Shown here: piece by piece, positions 1 through 6,557 of the stretch
Layout of the letters: each line of letters begins with the position of its first letter
How positions within the stretch are numbered: position 1 is the first letter of the stretch
Assembly (NCBI GenBank): GCA_903893955.1
Contig: CAITOG010000112.1
Coordinates: 1-8,724 of the forward strand
DNA: 8,724 nt
Direction of reading: 5' to 3'
Source: an uncultured Actinomycetes bacterium
Lineage (GTDB): Bacteria > Actinomycetota > Acidimicrobiia > Acidimicrobiales > RAAP-2
The notes under the pieces: generated by a model
The model's input: only the letters and a program-made list of their open reading frames with translations
The model's database searches: none
What the model was told of the DNA's origin: nothing
Translations under genes and position numbers: made by a program

Positions 1-1070
1 GCGGCGTACGAGCCGCTGGCTGCCGGGTTCTGTCGGCCGAGGACGATTATGTCAATGTTCTGGAGGAGCGCAAGCATCGCCAAGGTGATGAGGGCGGTGA
101 CCAGGTCGACCCACAGAACCCTGCGAAGCTCTGGAGGTGCGCTCAGGTGGTCATCTCGCCGGAGGTGGCCGAGCCACGACTTGATCGATGCAACGGGAGT
201 GAGGAGCCGGCGCCATCCGAGGGCTTCCTCGCCGGCGTCCTCCACAGCCTCGGCGTCCCACGCCCGGTCGGCTGAGACCCGTGCATGGACCGCGGTGATG
301 ATCTCGGCCAGCAAGATGCCGCACGCGATGCCTGACGCTCCTGTCCCGAGGACAACGAAGACAATCACCATCACGGTGCGCGACACACCTTCAACGATGA
401 GATTCTTCGCCAGCGTCGGGTAGTCACGATGAGCCTGGAGAAGGCCTCGATCCAAAGAGAGCAGGATCCACACGGCGCCCGCACCGATGATCGCGACGAC
501 GCCGATGGCGTTCGGCTGACCGAGTGCATCTGCCAGCAGCTGGCCGCCTGCGATGACGGCGATGAAGAAGATCAGTGCGGCAATGGTTCCCTGCGTATGG
601 ACTCGTCGGGCCCAGTCCCGGATCCGATGGGACTCCCCGGCTGCGGTCCACATCGTGACCCTGCGCACGATCCCGACGATGATCGCCGAGCCGGGCATCG
701 AGATGATTAAGAAGATGCCGGTGAGCTGGTTGAGCAGTCCATAGCCCCGGGTCGTCAGGAGCCTCGCCACGAGGATCGTGACGATCACGTTGATGCCGTT
801 GATCGCTACCCCTGCGATCGCCAGCGGTCCAGCCTGGCGGAGACCAGCGCGGACCGTGTCGGACCCGATCTCCTCATCTTCGTCAGGTCCGCCAGGAGCT
901 CGCCTGGTCATTGTCTCCGGGCCGAGCAGCATCTCGCCGCCGAGTGCGGGTGCCGGGCCAGCAGGGCTCAGAGCGACTGATCCGGAGATTCCCTCGATCG
1001 CGGCCTCGAGCGCGTCGAGTGCTGTGACGTCCTCTCGCTCGTCGTCAGCGTGCCCCTCGTCCCCCGACAT
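1..1070 (-). CDS. Polysaccharide flippase, MOP superfamily (Wzx/RfbX-like), 3' end cut by window edge
   Basis: A reading frame of 356 codons stays open to the left edge, so the C-terminus is missing. Residues 1-70 are hydrophilic, acidic and of low complexity. Hydrophobic segments follow at about 82-104, 112-137, 161-180, 188-206, 229-262 and 319-337. The last visible stretch, NIDIIVLGRQNPAASGSYA (338-356), fits the family pattern of a D-I-x-x-L-G motif followed by a small-residue G-x-Y-A turn in O-antigen/teichoic-type flippases. By family knowledge it would move an undecaprenyl- or other lipid-linked glycan across the membrane. It is last of the four visible genes of the leftward operon, 32 bases after the FAD oxidoreductase. 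ATG 1070 was chosen because an in-frame TGA lies two codons upstream (1076-1074). No good Shine-Dalgarno is visible, so an internal start at Met47 or Met54 is possible and would remove much of the odd acidic tail. The family call is fairly sure; the substrate is unknown. Confidence 0.75.
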   Translation of the reverse strand, partial: MSGDEGHADDEREDVTALDALEAAIEGISGSVALSPAGPAPALGGEMLLGPETMTRRAPGGPDEDEEIGSDTVRAGLRQAGPLAIAGVAINGINVIVTILVARLLTTRGYGLLNQLTGIFLIISMPGSAIIVGIVRRVTMWTAAGESHRIRDWARRVHTQGTIAALIFFIAVIAGGQLLADALGQPNAIGVVAIIGAGAVWILLSLDRGLLQAHRDYPTLAKNLIVEGVSRTVMVIVFVVLGTGASGIACGILLAEIITAVHARVSADRAWDAEAVEDAGEEALGWRRLLTPVASIKSWLGHLRRDDHLSAPPELRRVLWVDLVTALITLAMLALLQNIDIIVLGRQNPAASGSYA

Positions 1071-1102
1071 CGCTCAGACTGACGCTTGAGCTCGCGGACG
1101 CA

Positions 1103-2608
1103 TCACGTCGAGGATCCACCATCTCGACGTGGCAGGACAGGAGCGTCTCGTCCGGTGCCTGCCTCGGCGGAGCGTGCGCCCGTCGACGACGTCTCGTGGT
1201 ACTCCTCCTCGACGTTCACTGCCCAGATGTCGTGGTTGGCCCCGTGCAGGTTCTCCACGGTGAGCATGGCGGTGTACATCGAGTGGTCTTGGTTGTTGTA
1301 CTTGTGCATCCCGTTGCGACCGACCAAGTGGAGATTCGGCGCCTCAGCCTCGATGAAGTCGCAGACCGCGGCGACGTTCTCCTTGTAGACCGAGTCGTAG
1401 TACGGGTACGCCTTGGGGATCCGCATGACATAACCGACCTCGACGTCCTCAGGACGGACCAGGCCGAGGTGGGCGAGCTCCTTGGTTCCGAGCGCGATGA
1501 GGTCCTCGTCGGCCATCGACCACACATCGTCTCCCTCGAAGACGAAGTACTCGAGACCGAGGCAGGTGCGTCCGTCCTTGACCATGAACGGCGACCAGCT
1601 GCCGAAGTTCTGGATCCGTCCGACCTTGACCTCCTGCGAGTGGATGTAGATCCAGTTGTCAGGGAACCCGCGATCTTCCGGCACGACCAACGCGACGGTG
1701 AGGAAGTCTCGATAGTGCAGGTCCTGCCCAGCCGCCAGGGCGGGAGCCGGGGGTGGCGGATCGATCGCAGCGACGAGCTGGTTCATCGGCATCGTCGAGA
1801 TTACATGACTCACCTCGTGCACCGTCGTCGATCCATCGGGGTTCGCAACCGTCACCGAGTCGACTCGGTCCTCAGAGCGATTGATCGAGATCACCCTGGT
1901 CTTCATCAAGACCGTGCCACCAGCCTCCTCGATGAGGTCCTGGCAGCGCTCCCACATCATGCCGGGTCCGTACTTGGGGTACTGGAACTCCTCGATGAGG
2001 CTCGTGATGTCGGTCTGCTTCCTCTTCGGGGTGAGCGCGTTGATGATGGCGTTGCCGAGGCTCAGCCCCTTGACCCGCTGCGCAGCCCAGTCAGCAGGCA
2101 TCTCGGAGACCGGCACTCCCCACACCTTCTCGGTGTAGGTCTTGAAGAACCGGCGGTACAGGCGCCATCCGAAGCGGGCGACCAGCCAGTTCTCGTAGTT
2201 CGACTGGTCCTTGGGCGGCCTGATCCGAGCCCAGAAATACGAGAGCACGCTGAGCACGGATTCGATGATGCCGAGGTTCTTGAGCGCGTTCGAGGCTTTG
2301 AGAGGGTAGTCGTAGTACTTGCCGTCGAAGAAGATGCGACTCATGCGCGGCCGAAGGAGGAAGTCCTCATCAGGAAGGATCTCGTGCCAGAGGTCCTCGA
2401 CCGGCTGCACCTTGGTGAAGAAGCGGTGACCACCGATGTCGAAGCGCCAACCATCACGCTCGACCGTCCGGCTGATCCCGCCGACCACGTCGTCGGCTTC
2501 GAAGACGATCACGTTGTCACCGCGCTTGACGAGCTCGTAGGCAGCGGTCAGGCCGGCAGGTCCGCCTCCGATGATGGCGATCGGCTTGCTCGTGTCCAGG
2601 GTGGTCAT
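1103..2608 (-). CDS. FAD-dependent oxidoreductase, UDP-galactopyranose mutase / protoporphyrinogen-oxidase-like
   Basis: A 501-residue soluble flavoprotein. The N-terminal Rossmann fold has GGGPAG at 14-19, with the adenine-ribose-binding acidic residue at about Glu37 followed by VVGG (41-44), a typical FAD dinucleotide-binding layout. The conserved block DIGGHRFF (57-64) follows, as in UDP-galactopyranose mutase and HemY-like amine oxidases. Near the C-terminus GRNGMHKYNNQDHSM (430-444) matches the second FAD-contacting motif of mutase-like proteins. It is longer than true Glf (about 370-400 residues) and belongs to a related family often found beside glycosyltransferases, so UDP-galactofuranose formation is only a possibility. 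Residues about 471-501 are a polar, probably disordered tail. ATG 2608 is supported by GAGGA at 2620-2616 with a 7-base spacer. It sits third in the leftward operon, 66 bases after the mannosyltransferase. Cytoplasmic location is inferred from the lack of signal or membrane segments. The FAD call is sure; the reaction is not. Confidence 0.85.
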   Translation of the reverse strand: MTTLDTSKPIAIIGGGPAGLTAAYELVKRGDNVIVFEADDVVGGISRTVERDGWRFDIGGHRFFTKVQPVEDLWHEILPDEDFLLRPRMSRIFFDGKYYDYPLKASNALKNLGIIESVLSVLSYFWARIRPPKDQSNYENWLVARFGWRLYRRFFKTYTEKVWGVPVSEMPADWAAQRVKGLSLGNAIINALTPKRKQTDITSLIEEFQYPKYGPGMMWERCQDLIEEAGGTVLMKTRVISINRSEDRVDSVTVANPDGSTTVHEVSHVISTMPMNQLVAAIDPPPPAPALAAGQDLHYRDFLTVALVVPEDRGFPDNWIYIHSQEVKVGRIQNFGSWSPFMVKDGRTCLGLEYFVFEGDDVWSMADEDLIALGTKELAHLGLVRPEDVEVGYVMRIPKAYPYYDSVYKENVAAVCDFIEAEAPNLHLVGRNGMHKYNNQDHSMYTAMLTVENLHGANHDIWAVNVEEEYHETSSTGARSAEAGTGRDAPVLPRRDGGSST

Positions 2609-2627
2609 TTCATCGTCCTCGCTCTTC

Positions 2628-2655
2628 GTGCCGGGACAACTCTACTTGCCGGCAC
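2628..2655 (-). repeat. Intercistronic inverted repeat (7-bp stem, 14-base loop)
   Basis: GTGCCGG (2628-2634) and CCGGCAC (2649-2655) are perfect complements separated by 14 bases, in the only sizeable gap inside the glycan operon. In the leftward mRNA this hairpin would end about 7 bases before the GAGGA of the FAD oxidoreductase gene. No T-tract follows on the minus strand, so it is not a standard intrinsic terminator. It may be an mRNA processing or stability element, or chance in GC-rich DNA. Confidence 0.35.
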
Positions 2656-2669
2656 CCCGGCCACGGAGA

Positions 2670-2682
2670 TGCCCTTAGGGCA
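2670..2682 (-). repeat. Short palindrome over the mannosyltransferase stop codon
   Basis: TGCCCTTAGGGCA is a perfect odd palindrome whose centre is the TAA stop (2677-2675) of the mannosyltransferase gene. As RNA it could fold with a stem of about 5 bp around a UAA loop. It lies just upstream, in transcription order, of the larger inverted repeat at 2655-2628. It lacks a T-tract. Function is unproven. Confidence 0.25.
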
Positions 2683-3817
2683 CCACCACGTTGCCGAGAG
2701 CAAGGGCGCTGTAGGCGAACAGCGCACCCCCGAGCCCTACCAGGATCACCACCTTGAGCGTTCGGTTGGCAAGCAGCGTGGCCCCGGCGAAGAAGACGCC
2801 GGGAGCGGCCAACACATAGCGCTCGAACGAATCGAGGTTGTGGCCAGAGAGCGCGACCACCACCACGGCCGCTGAATACACGGCGAGAGACAGCGCCACG
2901 CGACGGAACGCCAGGATGCACAGCAGGATGGCAATGAGCACGAAGGGCAGGTGGAGGGCGTCAGAGAGGTGATGGTCGAGTGCAAGCCGGACATCACCCA
3001 CGAGGCCGCTCACCGGGTTGGTCAATCCCCCGTGGTGCGTAGCTTGGGTCTGGATCCGAAGTGGCAGTAGAGCATCTCCAAATTGGTGTCGGCACCAGGC
3101 GAGGTAGGAACCCAGCCCGATGACCGGACCGCCGATGCCGACAAGCCGACTTCCAAGAGCCGCTGCCCCTCGAGGTCGCTGCCGCCATGCTTCGAGGGCA
3201 AACGGGAGGACGAGGAGGATTCCCACCGGCCGGGTTGCGGCCGCCACTCCCCCGAGTGCTCCGGCTACGACCCATCGCCAGCTCCACGTGCTTGCTCGAT
3301 CCCCGGCACCGAGGACGAGCGCGAGCGAGCATGCGACCAAGAGCACCAGGAGCGGCTCCGCATAGCCCAGCACCGTGGCGATCGCTCCTGGCCACAGAGC
3401 GATGAGCCACAGCGAGGTGCTCCGCACTGTGCCGCTCAGACCTGCAGCAGACCCAAGGCGATCGATGGCCACGAGCGCACCGAGCCACAGCAGACTGGTG
3501 GCGATCGCCATCGACCAGAGCACCGGGACGCCGAGGAGGTGGAGACCGCGCAGCATGCCCGGCCAGACAGGGAAGAAGCGAGTCGACTGCTCACCGAGGG
3601 ACGCGTAGCCGTGCAGGGCGATCGCCCGATACCAGCCTGCGTCCCATGCGCCGACGCCCTGTGCTGCTCGCGCCGCAGCGCCAGCATGAGAGAGCGGCGA
3701 GCTGCCGGCCCGCCACCGGGCCACGAGCATCGCTGCGACGATGACGACCCTCGACACCGCCCACGGCACTGCTGCGGACCGAAGCGACGACCGCACGCTG
3801 GCCGAGCTCTTCGTCAC
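2675..3817 (-). CDS. PIG-V-like integral membrane mannosyltransferase (GT-C fold)
   Basis: A 380-residue polytopic membrane protein. GAWDAGWY at 56-63 fits the (R/A)WDxxWY luminal/periplasmic loop of the PIG-V mannosyltransferase family, with Asp59 as the likely catalytic or donor-binding acid. RFFPVWPGMLR (80-90), GYAEPLLVLL (151-160) and ATRPVGILL (194-202) are further family hallmarks, and FERYVLAAPG (331-340) near the end is typical too. Members use polyprenyl-phosphate-mannose and act on the outer face of the membrane; the acceptor here is unknown. The frame is open to 3904, but that extension runs inside the 3' end of the upstream gene. GTG 3817-3815 overlaps the upstream TGA (3816-3814) as GTGA, a standard coupled junction, and is taken as the start. 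The Shine-Dalgarno is poor (GAGG directly abutting), consistent with re-initiation by terminating ribosomes. Second gene of the leftward operon. Family call likely; sugar inferred from the family. Confidence 0.8.
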   Translation of the reverse strand: MTKSSASVRSSLRSAAVPWAVSRVVIVAAMLVARWRAGSSPLSHAGAAARAAQGVGAWDAGWYRAIALHGYASLGEQSTRFFPVWPGMLRGLHLLGVPVLWSMAIATSLLWLGALVAIDRLGSAAGLSGTVRSTSLWLIALWPGAIATVLGYAEPLLVLLVACSLALVLGAGDRASTWSWRWVVAGALGGVAAATRPVGILLVLPFALEAWRQRPRGAAALGSRLVGIGGPVIGLGSYLAWCRHQFGDALLPLRIQTQATHHGGLTNPVSGLVGDVRLALDHHLSDALHLPFVLIAILLCILAFRRVALSLAVYSAAVVVVALSGHNLDSFERYVLAAPGVFFAGATLLANRTLKVVILVGLGGALFAYSALALGNVVVP

Positions 3818-5469
3818 CCTCGGGAGTGGGCCTGAGAGGAGGGTGGGACGAACTGCGTGAGGTTCATCGACTGGAAGTAGCGGAACTGGTATGCGTTGAC
3901 CCACTGATGGCCGTTCCAGCCTGGAAGTGTGAGCAGCGTCGACGCCAAGTAGCCGCAGGTTGACTTGAAGGGTCCGTAGCCGGTCGACCAGACGAGCCAG
4001 ACGCTGTGGCCATCGACGACGTGCTCGACCTTGGACGCGAACTTCGACGGTGAGGTGGCGTGGATCGCCTGGTCGTAGTCGACCCAGTTCACGAAGCGAG
4101 GATCGTCGAAGCGCGGGTACGAGAAGGTCCGGAGGCCGAGATCGCTGGGAAGGATCCGCATCACCGAGGGACCGAGCTGATCAGGGCAGAACAGCACGAG
4201 ATCGCCCGGCTTGGCCTGCTGCTTGAGGACGGTGACGATAGGGACAGCCTGCGTCCTGTCTGAGCTTCGCCAGACGATCGCTGTCGACAGCATCACGCCA
4301 CAGAAGATGGCGACGACGACCACCCTGAACCACGCGGACCACAGGGCCTGGGTTCCAAGGGCCAGCAGCACGATCAGCGGGATGAAGGCGACAGCGGCGT
4401 AGCGAGGCACGAACGTGCTCTTGCTGAGGTGCGCGCCGATCATGCCGATGGCGAGCGTCCCGAAGACGACGGCTGCGAGGAAGCGGCCCCGACGGATTGA
4501 GTGGAGATCGAGCTCGAGGACGAAGCGAGATCTGGCGATGCCGAAGACTCCTGTCACCACTAGCCCTGCCGTGAGCACCTGGAGAGCGAAGAGGCCGGGA
4601 CCTGGCGGGGCCGGATTGGCGGCCGGGTTGTCGTAGAAGTGGAGCACCCCGGTGATGGCGATCTGGAGCCCGGGCGGCGTCGCCCACGGCGTCCCGGTGT
4701 GCTTCGACTGGTAGAGGAACGTTGGCAACCACGGGAGGAACGACACGCCGGCGACGAAGAGCGAGCCAAGCCCCCACCACGCGGCGCGGCGTGTTGGCCT
4801 GCCACCGCACCACACCAGCGTCACGACCCACCAGCCACCGACCATCGCCAGCAGGTAGATGGACCAGTAGTGCGTGTAGAGCAGCGCAGCGGACGACAGC
4901 GCAACGACCACGCTTGGCCAGATCCCTGGACGCTCGTAGAGCTTGACGACGCCCCATCCCAAGATGACGACCTCGAGCATCACCACGGCGTACATGCGCG
5001 ACTCGGTGGCGAAGTAGGTGGCGAACGGCGCCGCAAGGAGCAGCACCGAGGTGATGAGGGCAACCTCGCCCCCGAACACCCGACGCACGAGGAAGAAGAG
5101 CGCCACGACGGTCAGCACCGACGCGACACCGGCCAAGGAACGGACAGCGAGATCAGAGGTTCCGAAGATGGCCATCCAGCCGTGGAGTGCTGCGTAGTAG
5201 AGCGGTGGTGCACCGTCTCGTTTGAGGAGTGACGGGATCCGTCCGAGTGGCGCGTGGGCGATGTTGACCGTGAGCGCCTCGTCGAGCCACAGAGGTGACG
5301 GTGCGGAGAATCGCAGCCACACCCCGAGGACTGCAATGACGCCGCTGGCGATGAGCGAGACGATGATGACTGGGTGCGACGGTGGGTTGGGGGCGTAGGC
5401 ACGCCACGGCCGCCAGAACGCGGCTCGCGCATCTGCGAGCTTGCTGCTCTCGGTCTCCTCGTTGGCCAC
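3814..5469 (-). CDS. Glycosyltransferase family 39 protein (ArnT/PMT-like GT-C enzyme)
   Basis: A 551-residue membrane protein. One transmembrane segment at about 33-53 is followed by a first extracytoplasmic loop with WLDEALTVNIA (61-71), whose adjacent Asp63-Glu64 form the DE motif of GT39/ArnT-like enzymes, then GAPPLYYAALHGWM (86-99). ATESRMYA (154-161) and THYWSIYLLA (199-208) are also characteristic. Further hydrophobic segments lie at about 110-128, 135-150, 160-175, 184-198, 203-221, 232-248, 293-311, 331-347, 357-372 and 381-400; residues about 401-551 form a soluble C-terminal domain. The family moves a sugar from a polyprenyl-phosphate donor to lipid or protein acceptors outside the cytoplasm; donor and acceptor are unknown here. 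The GTG start is the first possible one after an in-frame TAA at 5481-5479. It lacks a Shine-Dalgarno, but a TANNNT box sits 6 bases before it, suggesting a leaderless mRNA. It is first in the operon and overlaps the next gene by 4 bases. Confidence 0.85.
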   Translation of the reverse strand: MANEETESSKLADARAAFWRPWRAYAPNPPSHPVIIVSLIASGVIAVLGVWLRFSAPSPLWLDEALTVNIAHAPLGRIPSLLKRDGAPPLYYAALHGWMAIFGTSDLAVRSLAGVASVLTVVALFFLVRRVFGGEVALITSVLLLAAPFATYFATESRMYAVVMLEVVILGWGVVKLYERPGIWPSVVVALSSAALLYTHYWSIYLLAMVGGWWVVTLVWCGGRPTRRAAWWGLGSLFVAGVSFLPWLPTFLYQSKHTGTPWATPPGLQIAITGVLHFYDNPAANPAPPGPGLFALQVLTAGLVVTGVFGIARSRFVLELDLHSIRRGRFLAAVVFGTLAIGMIGAHLSKSTFVPRYAAVAFIPLIVLLALGTQALWSAWFRVVVVAIFCGVMLSTAIVWRSSDRTQAVPIVTVLKQQAKPGDLVLFCPDQLGPSVMRILPSDLGLRTFSYPRFDDPRFVNWVDYDQAIHATSPSKFASKVEHVVDGHSVWLVWSTGYGPFKSTCGYLASTLLTLPGWNGHQWVNAYQFRYFQSMNLTQFVPPSSQAHSRG

Positions 5470-5475
5470 GGACGG

Positions 5476-5481
5476 ATGTTA
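5476..5481 (-). promoter_or_regulatory. Candidate -10 box (TAACAT) for leaderless expression of the GT39 gene
   Basis: On the minus strand TAACAT is separated by exactly six bases (CCGTCC) from the GTG start at 5469. It matches the actinobacterial TANNNT -10 consensus, and the spacing would place the transcription start at or next to the start codon. No Shine-Dalgarno is present between them, as expected for a leaderless mRNA. No convincing -35 hexamer is seen at 17-18 bases upstream. This would be the promoter of the whole leftward glycan operon. It is inferred from motif and spacing only. Confidence 0.5.
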
Positions 5482-5550
5482 CAGAGGCAACGGAGGCCGA
5501 CTTGATCGAGCGGCTCAGGAAACTCACCGCCACGCCGCACGTGCTGGGTC

Positions 5551-5568
5551 GCGATGACCTATCATCGC
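5551..5568. promoter_or_regulatory. 7-bp inverted repeat over a -10-like box; candidate operator of the ABC operon
   Basis: GCGATGA and TCATCGC form perfect 7-base arms around the four-base centre CCTA. The right arm overlaps TATCAT at 5560-5565, a -10-like hexamer reading toward the permease gene, so a dimeric regulator bound here could block or modulate transcription. No matching -35 hexamer is seen. The region lies in the 140-base divergent intergenic space, so it could also affect the leftward promoter about 70 bases away. Alternatively it is a chance palindrome or an RNA stem if transcribed from further upstream. Confidence 0.35.
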
Positions 5569-5573
5569 CGATC

Positions 5574-5594
5574 ATGTTCCACCGAGGGCACTGA
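5574..5594 (+). other. Six-codon candidate leader ORF (MFHRGH) ahead of the permease gene
   Basis: ATG 5574-5576 opens six codons (M-F-H-R-G-H) ending at TGA 5592-5594. The ATG lies 8 bases after the TATCAT hexamer (5560-5565), so a transcript from that box would begin almost at this ATG and be leaderless. The stop lies immediately before the permease's Shine-Dalgarno and is in frame with the permease GTG 5610. Translation of the leader could therefore deliver ribosomes to that site or mask it. The evidence is purely positional, and so short an ORF may be chance. Confidence 0.25.
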
Positions 5595-5598
5595 GGGG

Positions 5599-5603
5599 GG
5601 AGG
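5599..5603 (+). promoter_or_regulatory. Strong Shine-Dalgarno site of the DppB-type permease gene
   Basis: GGAGG within a G-rich run (5595-5603) stands six bases before GTG 5610. It is the strongest ribosome binding site in the window and fixes the permease start. An in-frame TGA at 5592-5594 rules out any start further upstream. Confidence 0.75.
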
Positions 5604-5609
5604 CACCGG

Positions 5610-6557
5610 GTGGCGAAGTTCTTGTTCAAGCGGGCGCTCGCGCTCATCGCCATCTTGTTCGTGGTGTCGATCGGCACCTTCTTCCTCATCCACCTCCTGC
5701 CCGGAGATCCGACGGTCACGATCCTCGGGCCGAACGACACCGCGCACAACAAGGCCGTCCTCCTCCAGCAGCTCGGACTGAACAAGCCGATCTGGCAGCA
5801 GTACTGGATCTGGCTCGGCAACGTCTTGACCGGGAACCTCGGGCAGTCCTTCATCACCCATGCCACCGTCACGTCGACGCTTGCGCACGCAGTCCCGATC
5901 GACATCGAGCTGGTGATCATCTCTCAGGTACTGGCCCTCGGCATCGCCATTCCGCTTGCGATCGCCTCAGCTCGCCGTCCCAACGGACTGCTCGACCGCG
6001 TCAGCACGACCTCGAGCTTCGCGATGCTTGCGCTTCCACCGTTCATCATCATCGTGTTCTTGGTGCTGATCTTCTCGATCCACTTCCACGTCTTCCCAGG
6101 CCCAGGTTCCTACGTCCCGTTCACGCAGAACCCGTGGTCGAACCTGCACACCATGATCTTGCCGGCCATCGTGCTGGCGGTCGGATCGATCGTGATCTAC
6201 TTCCGACTCCTCAGAGGCGACCTCATCTCGACGCTGCAAGAGGAGTACATCACGATGGCCCGCTCGAAGGGTCTCTCTGACCGCTACATCATGTGGCGGC
6301 ACGCTCTGCGACCCTCGTCGCTCTCCCTGTTGGCGGCGGCTGGTCTGAACATCGGTGGCCTGATCGCCGGTGCGTTCGTCGTCGAGTACCTCCTCGCCAT
6401 CCCAGGTCTGGGCTACGCCCTTGTGAACTCGATCCAGCAGGTCGACTACTTGACCGTCCAGGGCATCACACTCTTCGTGGCAGTCGTCGTCGTGGTCTTG
6501 AACTTCATCATCGACTTCCTGTTCACCATCCTCGACCCAAGGATCGCCCGTGAGTGA
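5610..6557 (+). CDS. dppB: Peptide/nickel-type ABC transporter permease, DppB/OppB family
   Basis: A 315-residue inner-membrane permease, the usual length for DppB. Its N-terminus FLFKRALALI runs into a first membrane helix (about 9-29) followed by LLPGDP (29-34), a signature of this family. Further helices lie at about 97-119, 134-157, 181-200, 239-262 and 285-307. The cytoplasmic EAA loop that docks on the ATPase is at about 211-232 (EEYITMARSKG then WRHALRPS). The end, ILDPRIARE, is also typical. It would pair with the DppC-type partner to form the import channel for oligopeptides or a similar solute; the exact substrate cannot be read from the permease. It is the first gene of the rightward operon, and its stop overlaps the next start by 8 bases. 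Unlike many dpp/opp operons, no substrate-binding protein gene precedes it. Confidence 0.93.
   Translation: MAKFLFKRALALIAILFVVSIGTFFLIHLLPGDPTVTILGPNDTAHNKAVLLQQLGLNKPIWQQYWIWLGNVLTGNLGQSFITHATVTSTLAHAVPIDIELVIISQVLALGIAIPLAIASARRPNGLLDRVSTTSSFAMLALPPFIIIVFLVLIFSIHFHVFPGPGSYVPFTQNPWSNLHTMILPAIVLAVGSIVIYFRLLRGDLISTLQEEYITMARSKGLSDRYIMWRHALRPSSLSLLAAAGLNIGGLIAGAFVVEYLLAIPGLGYALVNSIQQVDYLTVQGITLFVAVVVVVLNFIIDFLFTILDPRIARE

Noticed and set aside
424..710. Several short plus- and minus-strand frames between 49 and 744
   Set aside because: They are out-of-frame shadows of the flippase frame, which is open from 1070 to the left edge and has coherent membrane segments.
2628..2682. Intrinsic terminator between the mannosyltransferase and FAD genes
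   Set aside because: The stems are short and no T-tract follows on the minus strand, so Rho-independent termination is unsupported.
1196..2875. 559-codon open frame on the plus strand
   Set aside because: It lies antisense to the FAD oxidoreductase gene and runs past it. The translation is rich in V, D, R, H and E without any recognisable motif, as expected from the mirror of GC-rich codons. The minus-strand frame has clear FAD motifs and a Shine-Dalgarno.
3083..3835. 250-codon open frame on the plus strand
   Set aside because: Antisense to the PIG-V-like mannosyltransferase; hydrophilic, no family motif. The minus strand shows membrane segments and WDAGWY.
3818..3904. Possible 29-residue N-terminal extension of the mannosyltransferase
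   Set aside because: It overlaps the 3' end of the GT39 gene by 91 bases and looks unrelated to the family. The GTGA junction at 3817-3814 is the more natural start.
5502..5507. TTGATC as a -35 box for the rightward operon
   Set aside because: No -10-like hexamer lies 16-19 bases downstream; the TATCAT box is more than 50 bases away.
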